A DNA stretch of 64,000 nt. Source: JACADW01 sp963747985 (GTDB lineage: Bacteria; Acidobacteriota; UBA6911). How positions within the stretch are numbered: position 1 is the stretch's first letter; the number at the start of each line of letters is the position of its first letter. The stretch covers positions 124,001 to 188,000 of the forward strand of contig CAVVHG010000006.1 of NCBI GenBank assembly GCA_963747985.1, in the 5' to 3' direction. Below, piece after piece: positions 55,235 through 62,686 of the stretch. The position numbers and the translations under genes are program-made. The notes beneath the pieces are model-generated. The model saw nothing but the letters and a program-made list of their open reading frames with translations. It was not told the DNA's origin and searched no databases.

Positions 55235-56089
55235 ATGGACATCAAGATCGGTGTCTACGTTTGCCATTGCGGCACCAACATTTCGGGCAAGGTGAACGTC
55301 GCAGACGTGACGGCCTTCGCCAGGACCCTCCCGAATGTCACCATAGCCCGCGAATACAAGTTCATGTGTTCGGACCCGGGCCAGCTCCTGATCCAGGACG
55401 ACATCAAGAACCTGGGGCTTGACCGCATCGTGGTCGCATCGTGCTCGCCACTCATGCATGAGCCGACTTTCCGGGGTGCCTGTGAAAGGGCTGATCTCAA
55501 CCGCTATCTGTTCCAGATGGCGAATATCCGCGAGCACTGCTCCTGGGTCACGGTAGACCCGACGTTTGCGACGGACAAAGCGAAAGCGCTGGTGGCGGGC
55601 GCCGTTTTCAAAGCGGCAGGCCTGGCAGCTCTGCCTCGCAAGACAGTCCCGGTCAATCCCGCCGTGATGGTGATCGGGGGGGGGATCGCCGGCATCCAGG
55701 CGGCCCTGGATCTCGCCGATGCCGGCCGCACTGTCTACCTGGTCGAGAAGGAGGCGTCGATCGGCGGCCACATGGCCATGTTCGACAAGACGTTCCCGAC
55801 GCTCGACTGCGCCGCCTGCATACTGACACCCAAGATGGTCCAGGTCGGAAAGCACAAGAACATCCGGCTGCTCAGCTCCAGCGAGGTTCAGGAGGTCACC
55901 GGCTTCGTCGGCAACTTCCATGTGAAGGTCCGCCGCAAAGCCAAGTACGTCGACCACGACAAGTGCACGGGCTGCGGCCTCTGCTGGGAGTCTTGTCCTG
56001 CAAGAATGGTGCCTGGGAAGCGGGTTATCCGGATGGGCAAGCTTGTGATCGGCCGGACAGGCAACGGGTCTGCCGGGAAAGCGCACTAG
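55235..56089 (+). CDS. N-terminal half of HdrA (split HdrA)
   Basis: The 284-residue protein has the HdrA N-terminal Cys pair VCHCGTNISG (Cys10, Cys12), the FAD fold VIGGGIAGIQAALDLADAG (about 147-165), LDCAACILTPKM and one [4Fe-4S] motif (CTGCGLCWESCP, Cys244-254). It then ends; full HdrA has about 650 residues. The stop is clean and the next gene starts shortly after, so this is not an obvious frameshift. The missing half is fused to another protein at 62683-64000. It is expected to host the bifurcating flavin together with that partner. Confidence 0.85.
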   Translation: MDIKIGVYVCHCGTNISGKVNVADVTAFARTLPNVTIAREYKFMCSDPGQLLIQDDIKNLGLDRIVVASCSPLMHEPTFRGACERADLNRYLFQMANIREHCSWVTVDPTFATDKAKALVAGAVFKAAGLAALPRKTVPVNPAVMVIGGGIAGIQAALDLADAGRTVYLVEKEASIGGHMAMFDKTFPTLDCAACILTPKMVQVGKHKNIRLLSSSEVQEVTGFVGNFHVKVRRKAKYVDHDKCTGCGLCWESCPARMVPGKRVIRMGKLVIGRTGNGSAGKAH

Positions 56090-56090
56090 G

Positions 56091-56110
56091 CAATTTCAAA
56101 TTTGAAATTG
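56091..56110. repeat. perfect 20-bp AT-rich palindrome
   Basis: CAATTTCAAATTTGAAATTG is its own reverse complement and lies right after the split hdrA stop. Imperfect relatives occur near 2917 and 24909. It may be a dispersed repeat remnant, a protein site or a hairpin within the operon transcript. Confidence 0.55.
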
Positions 56111-56122
56111 GAACGGGGGTTC

Positions 56123-56488
56123 ATGGCAACGGCAATGGCGGCAGGCAAGGTCATCACGCTGGACGAAGTGGTGCGTCTCCTCGGTGCACGGGTTCTGTGC
56201 GGCAAGGATCTGGCGGTCAGACTGTCGGAGGTTGGTGCCGCGGATCTGATGAGCGATGTCCTGGCGTTGAGCAAGCCCGGCATGTTGCTTCTGACGGGAC
56301 TTGTGAGCATGCAGGTCATTCGCACTGCAATAGTCTCGGATCTCTGCGGGGTCGTCTTTGTCCGTGGGAAGATGCCCGGCAAGGACATCCTTGAACTCGC
56401 ACGGGAGTCGAACGTCCCGGTGCTCAGCACTGCGATGACGATGTTTCAAGCCGCCGGCGTGCTCTACGGGGCTCTTTCCGGCAGGTAG
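56123..56488 (+). CDS. DRTGG-domain protein 1
   Basis: The ATG at 56123 gives 121 residues; the frame is open from a TTG at 56102. The sequence (LDEVVRLLGARVLCG, LLLTGLVSMQVIRTAIVSDL, ILELARESNVPVLSTAMTM) follows the DRTGG fold, a probable ligand-binding module seen beside [FeFe]-hydrogenase and PHP genes. It is one of two DRTGG genes here, and probably has a sensory or regulatory role in the redox operon. Confidence 0.75.
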   Translation: MATAMAAGKVITLDEVVRLLGARVLCGKDLAVRLSEVGAADLMSDVLALSKPGMLLLTGLVSMQVIRTAIVSDLCGVVFVRGKMPGKDILELARESNVPVLSTAMTMFQAAGVLYGALSGR

Positions 56489-56491
56489 ATA

Positions 56492-56923
56492 ATGGCATCG
56501 GAGGAATTTGAAAACGCATTTGCTGTTCTGGGCAGGGATTTCGCGAACGCGGGCCGGGTGTCAACCGCGATCAAGGATACTCTCAAGGGCCTGGGGATCC
56601 AGGCTCCGATCGTGCGCCGCGTGGCCATTGCCTCGTATGAAGCTGAGATGAACCTGGTCATGTACGCGAGCCGGGGGAAGATGCGACTGACGGTGAGTTC
56701 CGAAGCCATCACGATTGACGTTGACGACGAGGGACCGGGCATCGAGGACGTTTCCCTGGCGATGCAGGAAGGCTATTCAACTGCCACGCCGGAAATGCGT
56801 GAGATGGGGTTCGGAGCCGGCATGGGGCTCCCGAACATACGGAAGAACGCGGACGAGTTTGTGATTACATCCGAGGTGGGACGCGGAACCAGGCTTCATA
56901 TCCGCGTGAACCTGCTTGCGTGA
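56492..56923 (+). CDS. anti-sigma-factor-like HATPase protein
   Basis: The 143-residue protein is a single GHKL ATPase domain (VRRVAIASYEAEMNLVMYAS, IDVDDEGPGIEDVSLAMQEG, FGAGMGLPNIRKNADEF), as in RsbW/SpoIIAB-like serine kinases. It has no HisKA or sensor part. Genes of this kind sit in the same place in Hnd/Hfs [FeFe]-hydrogenase operons, where they are thought to be regulatory. It follows the DRTGG gene after three bases. Confidence 0.85.
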   Translation: MASEEFENAFAVLGRDFANAGRVSTAIKDTLKGLGIQAPIVRRVAIASYEAEMNLVMYASRGKMRLTVSSEAITIDVDDEGPGIEDVSLAMQEGYSTATPEMREMGFGAGMGLPNIRKNADEFVITSEVGRGTRLHIRVNLLA

Positions 56924-56932
56924 GGCGTAGTC

Positions 56933-58261
56933 ATGGCAGCCCAATATCATCATTCTCTGCGTTTTGAGCCGGACCGATGCGACGGTTGCATGTCCTGCAT
57001 GCGTGCCTGTCCTACGGAAGCGGTCCGCGTGAGGAAGGCGCACGCGGTCAAGCTGGCTGACCGCTGCATCGACTGCGGGGAATGCATCAATGTCTGTCCG
57101 CGCGCTGCCATCGTGCCTCTCACCGAGCAGATGGCGGACCTCTCGAAGTTCGACCGCACAGTGGCGATCCCGTCGCCCGCGCTTTATGCCCAGTTTGATG
57201 CGGACGTGCCGCCCGGCGTCATCTCGGCAGCACTGAAGCAGTGCGGTTTCTGCGACGTCGAGTGCCTGTCCCCGGCCTGCGATGAGGTCACGGCTGCGAC
57301 TGAGATGTTTCTTGCCGAGTACCGGGGCCAGTATCCGCTGATCTCCTCTTTCTGCCCGACGGTCGTGCGGCTCATCCAGGTGAAATACCCCGAGCTGGTT
57401 GACCAGCTGCTGCCCATCCTGGCTCCGCGCGAAGTATCGGCACGCGACGCAAAGGCGCGCATGTCGGAAGAAGCGGGCATTCCGCCCGACCGGATCGGGG
57501 CGGTATACATCACTCCTTGCCCGGGCAAGATGGTCGCCATCCTCGAGCATCCTGGCATGGCGAAATCGAATCTGGACACCGCCGTATCGATCAGCGACCT
57601 GTTCCCGACTCTGGCCGCTGCGGTTTCGAAAGTGGGTGACGGAGAACCGGACATGAGCGGAGGTGAAACGGCCTCCGGCATAAGCTGGGCCTTCATGGGT
57701 GGTTTCCCGAGGTCGCTGCCGGCCGAAAACACGCTTCCGGTTGCGGGCCTGCGCAACGTGATACGAATCCTTGACGACGTGGAGAAAGGGAAGCTCCGCA
57801 AGTACGCCTTCATCGAATGCCACGCGTGCCCGGAAGGGTGTGTGGGAGGCTGCCTCACTGTCGAGAATCCCTACGTCGCCCGCGGAAAGGCGATCAGGCT
57901 GCGCCAGAGACTGCCCTCCGGACCGGCTTTCGATCGTGACCTCACGGCCAGGCGGTACCGGGAAGGGTCCTACCTGATGGATGAGCCGCTGGCAGCGCGC
58001 CCGCTCCGGCCGTTGGCGAACGACGTCGCCAGCGCGATTTCGAAGATGAAGGAACGGGACCGGCTCCTGGCGAGCCTGCCGGGGATTGATTGCGGGGCAT
58101 GCGGCGCGCCCTCCTGCCGGGCATTCGCGGAGGATGTCGTCCTGGACGAGGCTGAGCAGGCCCTTTGCGTCTTCAGCTGGCAGCGGGAAGTGCTTGACCG
58201 GATCGACGATCTGGCACGTCTGGTGAAGCTGCAGAGACAGGCAGAAGGAGGCAACTGGTGA
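56933..58261 (+). CDS. [FeFe]-hydrogenase large-subunit-domain protein (HfsB/sensory type)
   Basis: The 442-residue protein has two [4Fe-4S] motifs (Cys16-26, Cys45-55), then a hydrogenase H-domain. Likely H-cluster ligands are Cys141 (SSFCPTVV), Cys196 (TPCPGK), and Cys299 and Cys303 (ECHACPEGC). The first motif lacks the proton-relay Cys of catalytic TSCCP. A C-terminal [4Fe-4S] domain follows (GIDCGACGAPSC and Cys412). Such proteins accompany Hfs/Hnd hydrogenases, probably as redox or hydrogen sensors. Its stop overlaps the next gene by four bases. Confidence 0.82.
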   Translation: MAAQYHHSLRFEPDRCDGCMSCMRACPTEAVRVRKAHAVKLADRCIDCGECINVCPRAAIVPLTEQMADLSKFDRTVAIPSPALYAQFDADVPPGVISAALKQCGFCDVECLSPACDEVTAATEMFLAEYRGQYPLISSFCPTVVRLIQVKYPELVDQLLPILAPREVSARDAKARMSEEAGIPPDRIGAVYITPCPGKMVAILEHPGMAKSNLDTAVSISDLFPTLAAAVSKVGDGEPDMSGGETASGISWAFMGGFPRSLPAENTLPVAGLRNVIRILDDVEKGKLRKYAFIECHACPEGCVGGCLTVENPYVARGKAIRLRQRLPSGPAFDRDLTARRYREGSYLMDEPLAARPLRPLANDVASAISKMKERDRLLASLPGIDCGACGAPSCRAFAEDVVLDEAEQALCVFSWQREVLDRIDDLARLVKLQRQAEGGNW

Positions 58262-58611
58262 CTCTGGCTGAGGCTGTGGATCAGATTGAGGGCACTATCC
58301 TTTCGGCTGTATCCGAGGCCGCGCGCCGCGAGGTACGGGGTGGTTATGTCGGGGATCTCCTGTCCGATGTCATGGCGCACAGCCGCGAGGGAGACGTCTG
58401 GGTGACGATCCAGAAGCACGTGAACGTCGTCGCCGTGGCGCAGCTGCAGGGTCTCGCAGGAATCGTCCTCGTGAATGGCCGCCAACCGGAGCCGGATATG
58501 CTGAAGAGGGCGGAGGAGGAACATATCCCTGTAATCTCGACGCCGCTTCAGGCATTCGAGGTGGCCGGAATCCTTCACGGTCTGGGCATCAGGGGCAGGA
58601 GGACAACCTGA
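58258..58611 (+). CDS. DRTGG-domain protein 2
   Basis: The 117-residue protein starts at a GTG overlapping the previous stop. The sequence GGYVGDLLSDVMAHSREGDV, HVNVVAVAQLQGLAGIVLVN and HIPVISTPLQAFEVAGIL matches the DRTGG fold and is a paralogue of 56123-56488. It probably binds a small ligand and regulates the redox system. The PHP gene follows after two bases. Confidence 0.78.
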   Translation: MTLAEAVDQIEGTILSAVSEAARREVRGGYVGDLLSDVMAHSREGDVWVTIQKHVNVVAVAQLQGLAGIVLVNGRQPEPDMLKRAEEEHIPVISTPLQAFEVAGILHGLGIRGRRTT

Positions 58612-58613
58612 AA

Positions 58614-59356
58614 GTGTACGCGCTGGATCTCCACACCCATACCTGCCTGTCGCCGTGTGCGGATCTCGACATGCATCCCGCGGGGCTGGTGAACGCGGCG
58701 GTGCGCGCGGCGCTGGATGCCGTGGCGGTGTGCGATCACAACTCGGCGGAAAACGTCGCGGCCACACAGCGGGCGGGACGCTCCGCCAAGCCTGGCGGTC
58801 ATCCCGGGCATGGAGGTGACGAGCGAGGAGGAAGTGCACATTCTCGGCCTGTTCCCGGACCTGGAATCGGCTCTGGCGATGCAGTCCAGGGTCTACCGCT
58901 CCCTGCCGGGACGCAACGACCCGGATGTGTTCGGCATGCAGGTGAGTCGCGGACGAATACGCGCAGGTGCTCGGTTTCAACGAGTGCCTGCTTTCGGGCG
59001 CCACGACGATGAGCGTCGAGAAGGTTGTTGCCTCGATTCACGACGTCGGACGGCGATCGCCGTCGCGTCGCATGTCGACCGGGAGCGGTTCGGGATCATC
59101 GGCCAGCTCGGAATGATTCCTTCGGGGCTCGCGCTCGATGGCCTCGAGGTGTCGGCGCGCACGTCGCTGCCGGCGGCGCGGGCAAGATACGCGCCGGAAG
59201 TTCGAATACCCGTTCCTGTGCAACTCGGATGCCCACGAGCCGAAGGATGTAGGAAGGGCGCTCACCTACATGCTCCTGCAGGAACCGACTACGACCGAGG
59301 TGCGGATGGCGCTTGCCGGTCGGAACGGAAGGAAGATCCTCGGCGGAGGAAGGCCT
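58614..59356 (+). pseudogene. PHP-domain phosphoesterase-like gene with four apparent frameshifts
   Basis: Pieced together across frames, the region encodes a PHP protein: YALDLHTHTCLSPCADLDMH with the metal-binding HTH, VAVCDHNSAENVAAT, LAVIPGMEVTSEEEVHILGL, EYAQVLGFNECLLSGATTMS, IAVASHVDRERFGIIGQLG and FEYPFLCNSDAHEPKDVGRA. The frame changes near 58791, 58950, 59052 and 59195; each is mended by one base (insertions except a deletion near 59052). No stop precedes the next gene's ATG in the last frame. Active-site residues are all intact, so consensus error is as likely as decay. PHP genes are regular members of Hfs/Hnd operons. Confidence 0.75.
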
Positions 59357-59934
59357 ATGGAGGACCTGGCCCTGCACATCCTGGACATCGCGCAGAACAG
59401 CATCGAAGCGGGCGCGACGGAACTTGACATCGAACTTGACAGAAGAGATCGACGGCGGACCAGTTAGTCATAGAGGTGCGCGACAACGGGCCGGGGATGG
59501 ATGCGGAATCATTGGCCCGATGCAACCGACCCTTCTTCACGACGCGGAAGACGCGCCGGGTCGGTCTCGGTCTGCCCATGCTTGCCGAGGCTGCCCGGGC
59601 CGCCGGAGGCGGGCTGTCCATCGATTCGAAGCCGGGCGCCGGGGTCCGGGTCAGGGCGGCGTTCCGGCACGGCCACATCGACAGGGCGCCGCTGGGAGAC
59701 ATCGAGACGACCCTGATGGTGCTGGTGGCGGGCCATCCGGACCTGCGGCTTCGATTCCGGCACAGGATCGGGGAGCGCAGGAGTTCGAGCTCGACTCCGG
59801 AGATCTCCGGGCGGCTCTGGAGGATGCGGAACTCGGATCGCCGGAGGGCCTTGCGCTCCTGCGGGAGACGATACGTCGCGGCGAAGTCCGGCCTCGCGCG
59901 GGGAGCCGGTGGCCAGGCTCGCAGCGAAAGCTGA
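59357..59934 (+). pseudogene. second HATPase gene with at least three apparent frameshifts
   Basis: From the ATG at 59357 (GGAGGA upstream) the product begins MEDLALHILDIAQNSIEAGA, the N-box of a GHKL ATPase. It continues in other frames with LVIEVRDNGPGMDAESLARC, GLGLPMLAEAARAAGGG and EFELDSGDLRAALED. The frame changes near 59441, 59457 and 59772, again mended by single bases, and one more may lie near the 3' end. An intact version would be a histidine-kinase-like ATPase of about 190 residues, matching Hfs/Hnd neighbours. Confidence 0.7.
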
Positions 59935-59967
59935 GAGGGGATCAGACACGAATTCTGGAGGTTCCAC

Positions 59968-60456
59968 ATGGTCGATGTCGGCAAGGTTCAGGATATAGTC
60001 CAGCGACACGGCGGCAAGCGGGAGCATATCATCGCCATCCTGCTCGAGTGCCAGGACGAGTTCTCCTATCTGCCGCGGGAGGTGATCGAGGAGGTCGCGG
60101 CTGAGATCGATACGCCTCTGAACTCCGTCCTTTCGGTCGCCACTTTCTTCAGGGCTTTCTCGCTGAAGCCGGTGGGCCGGCACCAGGTCCACGTCTGCAT
60201 GGGTACGGCATGCAACATCTCGGGTGGCCCGCGACTGCTGGAGGCGCTGGAGCGCGAGCTCAAGATCAAGCGTGGTGAGACCACGCCTGACCTCGAGTTC
60301 AGCCTCGACACGGTGAACTGCGTGGGCTGTTGCGGTCTGGCTCCGGTGCTCACGATCGGCCAGGACGTCCACGGGAAGCTCAAGCAGTCCCAGATTCCCA
60401 GGATTGTGAAGAAGTACAGGCCAAAGGAGGTAAGCGATGCCCAGACTGTCCATTGA
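59968..60456 (+). CDS. NuoE/HndA-like [2Fe-2S] subunit
   Basis: The 162-residue protein has the NuoE thioredoxin-like fold with [2Fe-2S] ligands Cys77, Cys82, Cys118 and Cys122 (CMGTACN; NCVGCCGLAP). GGAGG lies six bases before the ATG. In NADH-linked hydrogenases (HndA, HydC) it is part of the NADH module with the NuoF homologue. It overlaps the next gene by 20 bases. Confidence 0.93.
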   Translation: MVDVGKVQDIVQRHGGKREHIIAILLECQDEFSYLPREVIEEVAAEIDTPLNSVLSVATFFRAFSLKPVGRHQVHVCMGTACNISGGPRLLEALERELKIKRGETTPDLEFSLDTVNCVGCCGLAPVLTIGQDVHGKLKQSQIPRIVKKYRPKEVSDAQTVH

Positions 60457-60820
60457 GGATCTGAAGAGGATCCGGGAAGAATCCAAAGCCACCCTGACGC
60501 TCAGATCCGGTCAGGCAAGGGCCAAGATTACGGTCCACATGGGGACGTGCGGCATTTCCGCGGGTGCGCGCGATGTCATGGGAGCCCTGCTGAAGGAGAT
60601 CGAGAAACTGGGCCTTACGGACGTGATCGTGACCACCTCCGGCTGCGCAGGCCTTTGCAGCCGGGAGCCGATGGCGACTGTCGAGCTCAGGGGTGAGGCC
60701 CCGGTCAAGTATGTCGATCTCAAGCCGGAGAGGATCCTGAGGGTGCTCCGCGAACACGTGCTCGAAGGCAAGGTTGTGATGGATTTCGCTCTCGCGAGCG
60801 GTTGTGAAACGACCGCTTAG
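60437..60820 (+). CDS. HndB-like [2Fe-2S] thioredoxin-fold protein
   Basis: The 127-residue protein has KITVHMGTCGISAGARDVMG and VIVTTSGCAGLCSREPMATV, the ligand pattern of the [2Fe-2S] ferredoxin-like domain in HndB. GGAGG precedes the ATG. In Hnd operons this gene sits between hndA (NuoE) and hndC (NuoF), exactly as here. It probably relays electrons or helps assemble the NADH module. Confidence 0.88.
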   Translation: MPRLSIEDLKRIREESKATLTLRSGQARAKITVHMGTCGISAGARDVMGALLKEIEKLGLTDVIVTTSGCAGLCSREPMATVELRGEAPVKYVDLKPERILRVLREHVLEGKVVMDFALASGCETTA

Positions 60821-60844
60821 GCGGTCGGCTGGGAGGTACGACGA

Positions 60845-62686
60845 ATGCCATACCGAACCAACGTTCTGGTCTGTGCCGGCACCGGCTGCGTGTCCGGCAA
60901 TTCTTTCGGAGTTGCGCAGGCCCTGGAAAACGAAATCAGGAAACTCGGCCTCGACCAGGAGGTCAAGGTCGTGCGCACCGGTTGCCAGGGTTTCTGCGCC
61001 GAGGGGCCGATTGTCATCGTGCAGCCCGACGGCATCTTCTATTGCGGCGTCCAGCAGAAGGACGCTGTCTACATCGCGCAGGAACACCTGCTCAAGGGCA
61101 GGCCGGTCAAGAAACTGCTCTACTCGCCGCCGGCCGAGAAGAAGCCCATACCTGCCTTGAGGGACATCCCCTTCTTTGCCAAGCAGAGGCTGGTCGTGCT
61201 TCGCAACCGCGGTGCGATCGATCCAGAACGGATCGACGACTACATCGCGGTGGACGGGTATTCCGCGCTGGTCAAAGCCCTGACCGAGATGACTCCGGAG
61301 CAGATCCTGATGGAGATCAAAAAGTCGGGGCTGCGTGGCCGCGGGGGTGGGGGATTCCCCACAGGGATCAAATGGGAGACCTGCCGGAAGTCCGCCGTGA
61401 ATCGGGCGGTTGATCCGGTGGTGGTCTGCAACGCCGATGAGGGCGACCCCGGGGCATTCATGGACCGGAGCATAATCGAGAGCGATCCCCATTCGGTGGT
61501 CGAAGGCATGATCATCGGGGCGCGGGCGGTCGGGGCCAAGGAGGGATTCGTCTACATCCGCCATGAATACCCGATTGCGCGCGAGCGTTTGAAGAAGGCC
61601 CTCGAGCAGGCCAGGGAGTACGGCCTCCTCGGGAAGAACATCCTCGGAACCATGATGGATTTCGAGATCGAAATCGTCCAGGGCGCGGGCGCTTTTGTCT
61701 GCGGCGAGTCCACCGCCTTGATGGCATCGCTTGAAGGCAAGGTCGGCGAACCGAGGGCCAAGTACATCCACACCGTGGAATATGGGTACAAGAACCGGCC
61801 GACGAATCTGAACAATGTCGAGACCTGGGCCAATGTGCCGCTCATCATCAATCGCGGCGCCGAATGGTTCACCTCCATGGGAAGCGGAGACGTAAGCGAG
61901 AATCCATGGGGCGGCAGCAGCGGCACCAAGGTCTTCTCACTCGTCGGCAAGGTCAAGAACACGGGACTGATCGAAGTCCCGATGGGAATTCCTCTGCGCG
62001 AAATCGTGTTCGATATCGGCGGCGGGATTCCGGAGGGACGCAACTTCAAAGCGGTGCAGACCGGCGGACCGTCGGGCGGGTGCCTGCCCGAATCGGCGCT
62101 GGACATGCCCGTGGATTTCGACAGCCTGACGGAAGCCGGATCGATGATGGGATCGGGCGGCATGATCGTGATGGACGATCAGACCTGCATGGTTGACGTC
62201 GCCCGCTACTTTATCTCCTTCCTGACGGAGGAGTCCTGCGGCAAGTGCGTGCCCTGCCGCGAGGGCCTTCGTTCTTCGCTCGATGCGCTCAACAGGATCA
62301 CTCAGGGGATGGGGAAGCCCGAAGATGTCGGTCTCCTGCGCGAGATAGGCGAGGTGATGCAGGATTGTTGCCTGTGCGCGCTGGGCACGTCTGCCCCCAA
62401 CCCGGTACTGTCCACCATCCAGTATTTCCAGGACGAGTACGAAGCTCATATCAATAAGGGTGTGTGCCCCGCAGGCGTATGCACCGCCCTGATCGAATAC
62501 AAGATCGATCCGGAGAAGTGCGACGGCTGCCATGCCTGTGTTCACGGGTGTTCCACGAACGCGATCATCGGCAACGTCAAGCAGGTGCACTTCATCGACA
62601 AGGAGAAGTGCATCAAGTGCGGCGCCTGCGTCGAAGCGTGCAAGCGTGACGGCATCCTCAAAGTTCCCAGGAGCCATGCGGCATGA
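60845..62686 (+). CDS. NuoF/HndC-like NADH-binding flavoprotein
   Basis: The 613-residue protein has an N-terminal [2Fe-2S] thioredoxin-like domain (VCAGTGCVSGNSF, TGCQGFCAEGP). The NADH/FMN core has GRGGGGFPTGIKWE and CNADEGDPGAFMDRS. The N3-type cluster is ESCGKCVPCREG. Two [4Fe-4S] motifs end the protein (CDGCHACVHGCS, CIKCGACVEACK). The extra domains make it HndC/HydB-like rather than complex I NuoF. It oxidises or reduces NAD(H). It overlaps the next gene through ATGA. Confidence 0.95.
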   Translation: MPYRTNVLVCAGTGCVSGNSFGVAQALENEIRKLGLDQEVKVVRTGCQGFCAEGPIVIVQPDGIFYCGVQQKDAVYIAQEHLLKGRPVKKLLYSPPAEKKPIPALRDIPFFAKQRLVVLRNRGAIDPERIDDYIAVDGYSALVKALTEMTPEQILMEIKKSGLRGRGGGGFPTGIKWETCRKSAVNRAVDPVVVCNADEGDPGAFMDRSIIESDPHSVVEGMIIGARAVGAKEGFVYIRHEYPIARERLKKALEQAREYGLLGKNILGTMMDFEIEIVQGAGAFVCGESTALMASLEGKVGEPRAKYIHTVEYGYKNRPTNLNNVETWANVPLIINRGAEWFTSMGSGDVSENPWGGSSGTKVFSLVGKVKNTGLIEVPMGIPLREIVFDIGGGIPEGRNFKAVQTGGPSGGCLPESALDMPVDFDSLTEAGSMMGSGGMIVMDDQTCMVDVARYFISFLTEESCGKCVPCREGLRSSLDALNRITQGMGKPEDVGLLREIGEVMQDCCLCALGTSAPNPVLSTIQYFQDEYEAHINKGVCPAGVCTALIEYKIDPEKCDGCHACVHGCSTNAIIGNVKQVHFIDKEKCIKCGACVEACKRDGILKVPRSHAA

